DNA of 37,908 nt. It comes from an uncultured Clostridium sp. Its GTDB lineage: Bacteria; Bacillota; Clostridia; TANB77; CAG-508. The stretch spans positions 1 through 37,908 of the forward strand of contig CAMMLS010000007.1 of assembly GCA_946497775.1 (NCBI GenBank). The letters run 5' to 3'. The notes below the pieces were generated by a model. That model ran no database searches. It was not told where the DNA came from and saw nothing but the letters and a program-made list of their open reading frames with translations. Below are positions 30,655 through 37,908 of this stretch, piece after piece (within the stretch, counting starts at the first letter, position 1; every line of letters begins with the position of its first letter). The position numbers and the translations under genes were made by a program.

Positions 30655-31785
30655 ATGAAGAAAACTGTAAAACTAATTTTATTAACAATAGCAATGATTA
30701 GTGCGTTTTTAATAATACCTAATTCTAGTAATGCTGCCAGAACAGTTTATAATGAAGAAACTTTAAATAATGAAATTTCAAGTGCAGATCCGGGAGAAAC
30801 AATAGTACTTCAAAATGATATAACGGTAACAAAACCTATAGTAATTGCTAAAAAACTAACAATTGACGGAAATGGACATAATATAGTAGGATCTAACGAT
30901 TGGACTTCAACATCAGGAAATCAAACAATGTTTACAGCACAATTTTCTGATGCTAAGCTTACACTAAAAAACATTAAATTAAAAAATGGTCCTAAATATG
31001 GTGTTCAATCATATGATGGTGCAACTGTAATATTGGATAATGTATCAATATCAGGATTTAATTATGGAGGAGTTCTTGCCAATGGTGGTATTGTAGAAGT
31101 TAAAAATTTACACTTAGGAAATAATGGCGCAAATGAAAACAATGGGATAGAAATTGATAAAGGTTCAGCAGCAACTCATAATCCAACACTAATAATGAAT
31201 GGAGTATTAACATCAGAATCTAATAAAAATGTAATTAAACCAGCTGAAAACGGATATCTTACAGAATTTACAATAACAAACACAGAAAATACAACAAATA
31301 AAGTTGTTTTATCAGGAAATAAAGTTGTTTTAACTGACTCATCTAATAATGTAATTTCAGAAACTTCTATACCGGACAAAGCTACACCTAATGTAGATAT
31401 TAAAACAATTATTGTAACAATAGTTGCAAATAATAAAACAAATAAAATAACAGTAGAATCAGGAAAAACAATCACAGCTGATTTATTAAAATCTCATATT
31501 AATTTAGAAGAAAACCAGACAATAGATGGATTTTATAAAGATGCTGAGTACAAAGAACAATTTAAATTTGAAAATCCATTAACAACTGATACAACTATTT
31601 ATGCAAAAATTTCTACAATAGAAATAACAGAACCAGAGCCTGAACCCGAGCCTGAACCAGTTCCGGAAGAAAAAGATGAAACTCCAAAAACAGGAGTAGA
31701 AAACTATTTAGAAATAGCAGTATTAACGTTATTATTTTCTGTAACGGCAATTGTTATATTAAAAAATAAAAATATAAAAGGATAG
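30655..31785 (+). CDS. Cell-wall-anchored surface protein (beta-helix-like, sortase substrate)
   Basis: Signal peptide; parallel-beta-helix-like repeats; EPEPEPEPEPVPEE linker; TPKTG + TM + basic tail. Confidence 0.8.
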   Translation: MKKTVKLILLTIAMISAFLIIPNSSNAARTVYNEETLNNEISSADPGETIVLQNDITVTKPIVIAKKLTIDGNGHNIVGSNDWTSTSGNQTMFTAQFSDAKLTLKNIKLKNGPKYGVQSYDGATVILDNVSISGFNYGGVLANGGIVEVKNLHLGNNGANENNGIEIDKGSAATHNPTLIMNGVLTSESNKNVIKPAENGYLTEFTITNTENTTNKVVLSGNKVVLTDSSNNVISETSIPDKATPNVDIKTIIVTIVANNKTNKITVESGKTITADLLKSHINLEENQTIDGFYKDAEYKEQFKFENPLTTDTTIYAKISTIEITEPEPEPEPEPVPEEKDETPKTGVENYLEIAVLTLLFSVTAIVILKNKNIKG

Positions 31786-31825
31786 TCTGAAAAGTCTATC
31801 CTTAAATAATATATTGTGGTGAACT

Positions 31826-32647
31826 ATGAAAAAAGAAATTAAAGTAAGGCCGTTTATATATTTCATTCTGATTTTAGCAATAATATTATCAGTTTCATAT
31901 ATTATAGAGTTTTTGTTGTTAAGAAAAGAAGCAATAGATGAAAGTAATTTATTAAATAAATACAATATTGAAATTGCAAAACAATTGCAAAACAAACAAA
32001 TAAATATTGATAAAATAAATATAGAAAATATAGAAGAACAGAAACAAACAACAGCAGTAGAGTCTGAAAGAATTATTAAAGTAAAACAATTAAAACAAGA
32101 AAATCCAGATATAGTAGGATGGATAGAAATACCAAATACAAATATTAATTATCCTGTGTTACAAGGAACAGATAATGAATATTATATGACCCATAATTAT
32201 AAAAAAGAAAAGTCTAAAAACGGCTCTATATTTTTAACAAAAGAATATGATTGGACAATACCAAGTAGCAATTTATTAATATACGGACACAATATGGGTA
32301 ATGGAACCATGTTTCAGGATTTATTAAAATATGCTAGCCAAAAGTTTTACAATCAACACCCAACAATCCGTTTTACAACTGAAAATGAAGATGCAGAATA
32401 TGAAATAATATCTGTTTTTAAATCAAGAGTATATTATAAATCTGAAAAAAATGTATTTAGATATTATTATTTTGTAAATGCCAACACAGAAGAGGAATAT
32501 AATCAGTTTATAACAAATGCAAAAAAAGCATCATTATACAATATAGATGCATCAGCTAAATATGGAAATCAATTAATTACTTTGTCTACATGTTCCTACC
32601 ATGTAAAAGACGGAAGATTTGTTATAGTGGGAAGAAAAATAGAGTAA
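31826..32647 (+). CDS. Class B-like sortase
   Basis: NINYPVLQGTDNEYYMTHNYKKEKSKNGSIFLTKEYDW...LLIYGHNMGNGTMFQDL...ITLSTCSYHVKDGRFVIVGRK (His, TLSTC Cys, Arg). Confidence 0.9.
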   Translation: MKKEIKVRPFIYFILILAIILSVSYIIEFLLLRKEAIDESNLLNKYNIEIAKQLQNKQINIDKINIENIEEQKQTTAVESERIIKVKQLKQENPDIVGWIEIPNTNINYPVLQGTDNEYYMTHNYKKEKSKNGSIFLTKEYDWTIPSSNLLIYGHNMGNGTMFQDLLKYASQKFYNQHPTIRFTTENEDAEYEIISVFKSRVYYKSEKNVFRYYYFVNANTEEEYNQFITNAKKASLYNIDASAKYGNQLITLSTCSYHVKDGRFVIVGRKIE

Positions 32648-32707
32648 AATATATATTTAATTCAAGTTTTATTTATCCTATGCATACATATTAAAAGAGG
32701 TGTATGT

Positions 32708-32857
32708 ATGATAGTTGATGAATATAAAAGTGACTCTACAATAATTAGGATTGATGATAGAGATATTGGAACAAATGAAGAAAGTAAAGATATATTTAAT
32801 ACATTATTAAGCTTAACAATAAAGAAAATTTCAGGAAATTCCGAAAATGTTTTGTAA
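32708..32857 (+). CDS. Small protein (49 aa) upstream of recombinase
   Basis: SD AAGAGGTG; MIVDEYKSDSTIIRIDDRDIGTNEESKDIFNTLLSLTIKKISGNSENVL*. Confidence 0.6.
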   Translation: MIVDEYKSDSTIIRIDDRDIGTNEESKDIFNTLLSLTIKKISGNSENVL

Positions 32858-32860
32858 CTT

Positions 32861-32893
32861 AATTAAACCTAAGATAGCTTCTTAGGTTTAATT
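32861..32893. promoter_or_regulatory. Perfect 13-bp stem-loop upstream of recombinase
   Basis: AATTAAACCTAAG-ATAGCTT-CTTAGGTTTAATT. Confidence 0.6.
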
Positions 32894-32918
32894 AAATTTA
32901 CAGAAGAAAGGGGGAATT

Positions 32919-34525
32919 TTGGAAGAAATAATAAAAAGTTATTCTAACGAAAAAGTGTTAGATGTGATTCGGAGATTATGCAATTTATTTAAGAAAATCA
33001 AGAGCAGATATAGAGGCAGAGGCAAAAGGTGAAGGCGAAACTCTTGCAAGACATGAACATATATTATTAGAATTAGCAAATAAAAAAGGATTAAGTATAG
33101 GAAAAATATACAAAGAGATAGTAAGTGGAGAGACTATTGAGGCAAGACCAGAAATGCAAAAACTACTATCAGATGTTAGACAAGGAAAATGGAAAGGTGT
33201 GCTTGTTGTTGAAGTAGAAAGATTGGCTCGTGGGGAAACAATGGATCAAGGAATAGTTTCAAAAGCCTTTAAAATTTCTAATACAAAAATAATAACACCT
33301 ATTAAGACCTATGATCCAAATGATGAATTTGATGAAGAATATTTTGAATTTGGATTGTTCATGTCAAGAAGAGAATATAAGGTAATAAATAGAAGATTAC
33401 AAAGAGGAAGAATATTATCAGTAAAAGAAGGAAAATATGTTGGAAGTATAGCACCTTTTGGATATGATAGAGTAAAAATAAAAGGAGACAAAGGATATAC
33501 ATTAAGAAAAAATGCAGAGGCGAATACAGTAAAAATAATGTTTGACTTATATGCTTATGATGATTTATCAATCGGAGAAGTTACTAGAAAATTAAATGAA
33601 ATGGGATTAAAACCAAGAAAAAATGAAAAGTGGACTGTTTCTACTGTAGGGGGAATACTAGAAAATCCTGTTTATTTAGGAAAAATAAAATGGAATGGTA
33701 GAAAAGTAGTAAAAGTGTATAAACGTGAAAAGCTTATATCCACAAGACCAAGAAATAAAAATTACATATTAGTTGATGGATTACACAAACCAATTATAGA
33801 TGAAAAAACATGGAAAATTGCATCAGCTAAAAGAAGTTTAAATTCTGCACCTGTAGCACACAATAATGTAGTGCAAAATCCTTTATGTGGATTGATTATA
33901 TGTGCTAAATGTGGTAAGAAAATGAAAAGAAGGTCTTACTCAAAATATAGTAAAGAGCCAACTTTATATTGTGATAATCCTAAATGTGATAATATAAGCT
34001 CAAAGTTTTGCTATGTAGAAGATAAGGTCTTATATGGATTAAAAAAATGGCTAGAACATTATAAATTTGATTATCAAGAATATTTAGATAAAATCAATCA
34101 TAACAAGATAGAATCAATAGAAAAAACAATTACATCATTAGAGCAAGAGGCAAAAAAAGAAAATGATAAGTTACTTAGTATATTTAATTTTTTAGAAGAT
34201 GGTACATATACGAAAGAAATGTTTAAGACAAGAAGTGAAGCGGTATTACAAAATTTAGTAAGAATAAATAATTCTATTCAAAACTATAAAACAAAATTAT
34301 CGCAAGAAAAAATTGTTGATATAAAGAAAAAAGTATTAGTACCTAAAATCGAAAATGTATTAGATGTATATAATTTATTAAAAACAGCAGAAGAAAAAAA
34401 TAATTTACTAAAAATAATGCTTGCTCGGAGTTACATATCTAAAAACAGAAAAAGCAATAAGAAAAGATTCAGATCCAACAAATTTTATAATAAATTTATA
34501 TCCTAAAATTAATAAGGGAATATAG
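32919..34525 (+). CDS. Large serine recombinase; full length only if CGGA at 32970 and 34426 are each read as one codon
   Basis: SD AAAGGGGG, TTG start: LEEIIKSYSNEKVLDVI-[CGGA=G]-DYAIYLRKSRADIEAEAKGEGETLARHEHILLELANKKGLSIGKIYKEIVSGETIEARPEMQKLLSDVRQGKWKGVLVVEVERLARG...NLLKIMLA-[CGGA=G]-VTYLKTEKAIRKDSDPTNFIINLYPKINKGI*. Confidence 0.9.
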
Positions 34526-34569
34526 GCACAAATTTTTTAGGTTTCAAACGACTACTTTTTGGTGCGAAC

Positions 34570-35001
34570 GAACTTGCACACTTAGAAATGGTTGGAACTA
34601 TAGTACACCAACTAACAAAAGATGCAACAGTAGAAGAACTAAGAGCCGCTGGATTAGGCGCATATTACACAGATCATGGGGTAGATGTATATCCTCAATC
34701 AGCAGCAGGAGTTCCTTTCTCTGCATCAGTGCTAGCTGCAAAAGGTGACCCAATAGCAAATCTTCAAGAAGATTTAGCAGCAGAACAAAAAGCTAGAGCC
34801 ACATACGAAAAACTAATTGACTTATGTGCTGATTCACCAGAAGTATTAGACCCATTAAAATTCTTACGTGAAAGAGAAATAGTACACTTCCAAAGATTTG
34901 GTGAAGCACTAAGAGGAGTACAAGAAAAACTAGCACAGAGAAAATTTTATATGAATGGAATGAATAATCCAAATAACAACAATTGTGGATGTGGAAGATA
35001 A
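34570..35001 (+). pseudogene. cotJC: 3' portion of interrupted cotJC
   Basis: ELAHLEMVGTIVHQLTKDATVEELRAAGLGAYYTDHGVDVYPQSAAGVPFSASVLAAKGDPIANLQEDLAAEQKARATYEKLIDL...FLREREIVHFQRFGEALR. Confidence 0.92.
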
Positions 35002-35004
35002 TTT

Positions 35005-35042
35005 AAAAAAAACCTCTTATGATTTTTTATAAGAGGTTTTTT
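35005..35042 (+). terminator. Rho-independent terminator after cotJC
   Basis: AAAAAACCTCTTATGATTTTTTATAAGAGGTTTTTT. Confidence 0.9.
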
Positions 35043-35122
35043 ATGTGTAAATTATTTACTTTTAACCATAATATTGGTATAATTTATTAGACAATTTAAC
35101 AATTCTTAAAGGGAGGATTTAA

Positions 35123-36808
35123 ATGAACTTAAAAAATGTTATAGCAAATGAAATTGCAAATATTTTAAATAAAGATGTTTTAGAAATAGAAAATATGATA
35201 GAAAAATCACCAAATTTAGATATGGGAGATTATTCTTTCCCTTGTTTTAGATTAGCAAAGGAATTTAAAAAATCACCACAAATTATAGCAGAAGAAATAA
35301 AAAATAAAATAAACATAGATGAAATTCAAAAGGTTGAAGTTGTTTCTGGTTATGTTAATATATTTGTAAAAAAGGATTTGTATATAAAAGAAATTCTAGA
35401 AGAAATTGAAAATAAAGGCGAGGAATACGGTTCTACAAAAGAGGGAAAAGGAAAAAAAGCACTAGTTGAGCATACAAGTATAAATCCAAATGCATCTCCA
35501 CATATTGGTAGAGCTAGAAATGCTTTAATTGGAGACTCAATTGTTAGATTACTTAAATTTAATAATTATAATGTAGAAACACATTATTTTGTTAACGACA
35601 TAGGCAAACAAATTTCAATGCTTTTGGTAGGAACTAAGAATAGAGAAAATGTAACATTTGACGAATTATTACAAATTTATATAGATATTAACAAAGAAAT
35701 AAAAGAAAATGAAAGTTTAGAACAAGAAGTTTTTGAAAATTTAAATAAATTAGAAAGTGGAGATAGAGAAACAATTGAAAAATTTAGAAAAATTGTTCAA
35801 ATATGTATAGAAGGACAAAGAGCAATTTTTGCAGAGCTTGGAATAAAATATGATTATTTTGATTATGAATCTGATTTTATTTTAAATGGAACAGTAAATG
35901 AAATACTAAAAAAATTAGAAGAAACAGGAAAACTGTTTGAGGCAGAAGATGGAAGACTTGCAATAAATCAAGAAGAATATAAAATTCCAATGAAAGCACC
36001 TGTATTAGTTGTAACAAGAGCAGACAAAACTTCGCTATACCCTTTAAGAGATATTGCATATAGTATATATAAAGCAAACAGGAATGCAGATAAAAATATA
36101 ATTGTTTTAGGTGAAGACCAAAAATTATATTTTAAACAAATTAGTGCCGCATTAGATTTATTAGGATATAAAGCACCAGAAGTAATTCATTATTCATTTG
36201 TTTTATTACCAGATGGTAAAATGTCTACAAGAAATGGGACAGTAGTATTATTAGAAGATTTTATGAGAGAGATTTTAGACAAAACTAAACAAGAGCTGGC
36301 AAAAAGAAATAATGGTGAAGTGGACGAAGAGAAAGCTAAAAAAATAGCATATGGAGCAGTTAAATATACAATTTTAAAAGGTTCTTGCGAAAAAAATGTA
36401 ATTTTCGATTTAGAAAAATCATTAAGTTTTGATGGAGATACTAGTTTGTATATTCAATATAATTATGCAAGAATTAATTCTATTTTGAGAAAAGCTAATT
36501 ATGAGGATATAGAAAAATTAGACAAGTATGATTTACTTAATGCAGATGCGGAAATTGAGATAATTCAGAAATTAGAAGAATTTAAGGAAATAATACAAAA
36601 AGTAACAGAAAAGTTAACACCAAATATAATAGCAAATTATGTATATGAGCTTACAAAATTATTTTCAAGCTATTACCATGATTATTCAATCTTAAATGCA
36701 GAAACAGAGGAGCTTAAAAATATGAGATTACAATTAATTTATTGTATTGGAGTTGCAATAAAAACATCATTAGAATTGCTAGGAATAGATACAGTAGATG
36801 CTATATAA
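35123..36808 (+). CDS. argS: Arginyl-tRNA synthetase
   Basis: VEHTSINPNASPHIGRARNALIGDSIVRLLKFNNYNVETHYFVNDIGKQ; VLLPDGKMSTRNGTVV. Confidence 0.97.
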   Translation: MNLKNVIANEIANILNKDVLEIENMIEKSPNLDMGDYSFPCFRLAKEFKKSPQIIAEEIKNKINIDEIQKVEVVSGYVNIFVKKDLYIKEILEEIENKGEEYGSTKEGKGKKALVEHTSINPNASPHIGRARNALIGDSIVRLLKFNNYNVETHYFVNDIGKQISMLLVGTKNRENVTFDELLQIYIDINKEIKENESLEQEVFENLNKLESGDRETIEKFRKIVQICIEGQRAIFAELGIKYDYFDYESDFILNGTVNEILKKLEETGKLFEAEDGRLAINQEEYKIPMKAPVLVVTRADKTSLYPLRDIAYSIYKANRNADKNIIVLGEDQKLYFKQISAALDLLGYKAPEVIHYSFVLLPDGKMSTRNGTVVLLEDFMREILDKTKQELAKRNNGEVDEEKAKKIAYGAVKYTILKGSCEKNVIFDLEKSLSFDGDTSLYIQYNYARINSILRKANYEDIEKLDKYDLLNADAEIEIIQKLEEFKEIIQKVTEKLTPNIIANYVYELTKLFSSYYHDYSILNAETEELKNMRLQLIYCIGVAIKTSLELLGIDTVDAI

Positions 36809-36900
36809 ATTTATTTTGAAAAAATTTTCCTCATGTTAAAATTGTCAACATAAAAATGCTTAAATTGCATATAATAATTTTGCAAAAGGAGGAAAATAAA

Positions 36901-37080
36901 ATGGAGAAAAAACAAAAAATAAACTGTACAGTTTCTAGCTGTTTATATAATGATATTGCAAATGATAAATGTCTTCTTGAAGAAATAAGTGTAGAGCCTT
37001 GTAGTGATTGCGATACACAACAGCCAGATGAATCTATGTGTGGAAGCTATAAATATGCAGACGACGAGGACGAAGACTAG
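36901..37080 (+). CDS. DUF1540-type Cys-rich small protein
   Basis: SD AGGAGG; INCTVSSCLYNDIANDKCLLEEISVEPCSDCDTQQPDESMCGSYK. Confidence 0.8.
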   Translation: MEKKQKINCTVSSCLYNDIANDKCLLEEISVEPCSDCDTQQPDESMCGSYKYADDEDED

Positions 37081-37116
37081 TGCTCTAAATTATATTTTAT
37101 TAAAATAAAAGTAACA

Positions 37117-37150
37117 AAAAATCTACCTTATGTAGCAAGGTGGATTTTTG
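37117..37150 (+). terminator. Rho-independent terminator
   Basis: AAAAATCTACCTT...AAGGTGGATTTTT. Confidence 0.75.
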
Positions 37151-37372
37151 CTGCTTTTGCATTTTTGAAGTAAAAACTAAAACTCGAAAAATGTCTAAAT
37201 TTGCGATGAAAAGCGGGATAGGAAGTAGTTACTTTTGGAAAATGGTATAGTAAAATAATAACATCTTAATTCTAAAAAGCAACATTAGGAAATGACATAA
37301 TTAGTCATTGGCGTATCAGCCGATTTTATCAATTAGATTATAATAAAAAATATCAGGAGGTGATTTTATACT

Positions 37373-37688
37373 GTGGGACGAGTATTTGGAAAAGTATTGA
37401 TATGGTGGGCAATTTAAGTTGCAATAGAGGTAAGAAAATATGAAGCAAGAAGAAATGAAAATACAATAGTGATTATAGAAATGCAATTAGAAGATAATTG
37501 TGAAATGGATAAAAGAGCAATGTATTATGCAAGTAAAATAATGGCAAGTAGTTTAGAAGTAGGAGAAACATATAATCAAATAAAAAATAATGAAAGATAA
37601 AGTAAAACGAGAGCTTATTGAAAAGTACACAGGATTAGATAGAAAAGAATTAGAAGAAATTTATAAAAAGGAAGTATCCGTGAGATAG
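37373..37688 (+). pseudogene. Degenerate Rpn-family nuclease/transposase-like remnant
   Basis: Fragments NENTIVIIEMQLEDNCEMDKRAMYYASKIMASSLEVGETYNQIKN and KVKRELIEKYTGLDRKELEEIYKKE in different frames with an earlier stop; breaks are not at CGG. Confidence 0.65.
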
Positions 37689-37805
37689 GCATAAATTAAT
37701 ATTTTATTTGTCAAAATCAGATAAAAAGTGTGAAAAATAGTAGACAAAGAGCTCTGCCTTGTATATAATGTTTATGTCAGATAGAACGAAAGAGGGTAAG
37801 AAAAA

Positions 37806-37908
37806 ATGAAAGAAAAGAAATTAAGACCCAAAATATTAGAAAACACAAGAAGTAAAAAGCGGAATAACATTAATAGCATTAGTAATAACAATAATAGTGC
37901 TATTAATA
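37806..37908 (+). CDS. Type IV prepilin-like protein, 5' end; frame restored by reading CGGA at 37860 as one codon; runs off window
   Basis: ATG AAA GAA AAG AAA TTA AGA CCC AAA ATA TTA GAA AAC ACA AGA AGT AAA AAG CGG AAT...; dropping the C gives ...RSKKGITLIALVITIIVLLI, the canonical prepilin N-methylation motif. Confidence 0.85.
   Translation, partial: MKEKKLRPKILENTRSKKRNNINSISNNNNSAIN

Larger units (their letters stand above)
30503..34572. mobile_element. 4,070-bp site-specific integrated element interrupting cotJC
   Basis: GAA at both junctions (30500-30502, 34570-34572); cotJC 5' part ...DIGTEE and 3' part LAHLEMVGT... are continuous and in frame after removing 30503-34572; carries a large serine recombinase at its right end; inverted CAAACGAYTACTT at both inner ends. 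Confidence 0.9.

Noticed and set aside
31630-31680. EPEPEPEPEP coding repeat as CRISPR or tandem DNA repeat
   Set aside because: It is a Pro-Glu stalk of a wall-anchored protein; no CRISPR array was seen in the window.
37373-37688. Rpn-like remnant as a further recoded gene
   Set aside because: Several stops and frame changes, none at CGG; consistent with ordinary decay.

Overview
Low-GC Clostridia-type chromosomal segment from a spore former. It carries housekeeping and translation genes (T-box/glyS, rplU-rpmA, glmM, rimP-nusA-rnpM-L7Ae-infB-rbfA-nrnA-truB, nrdD-nrdG, argS), DNA repair, transport and spore-coat genes. The main observation is a recurrent recoding signal. Eight reading-frame breaks on the + strand (guanine deaminase, infB, truB, a membrane protein x2, a serine recombinase x2, a prepilin) all have the same form: an in-frame CGG codon where skipping the C, i.e. 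reading CGGN as one glycine, restores the family-typical protein. By hand scan I found no in-frame CGG used as ordinary Arg in any intact + strand gene here, although about 37 CGG trinucleotides occur out of frame in those genes. The same window encodes a divergent tRNA-Gly (26349-26422, minus strand) with anticodon loop CUUCCGA. Its UCC anticodon is followed by G37, so UCCG is complementary to CGGA. I propose that CGGN is decoded as a natural quadruplet glycine codon (or a CGG-triggered +1 shift) by this tRNA. Sequencing or assembly artefact is the main alternative, and one minus-strand ORF (5667-6020, atypical codon usage) uses CGG in frame and is a counterexample or a recent import. Second, cotJC is split by a 4,070-bp element (sortase, sortase substrate, small ORF, large serine recombinase). 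Precise excision through a shared GAA core would restore the cotJC frame, as in sporulation-excised skin-like elements. Third, a convergent type I toxin-antitoxin-like locus lies between glyS and rplU.
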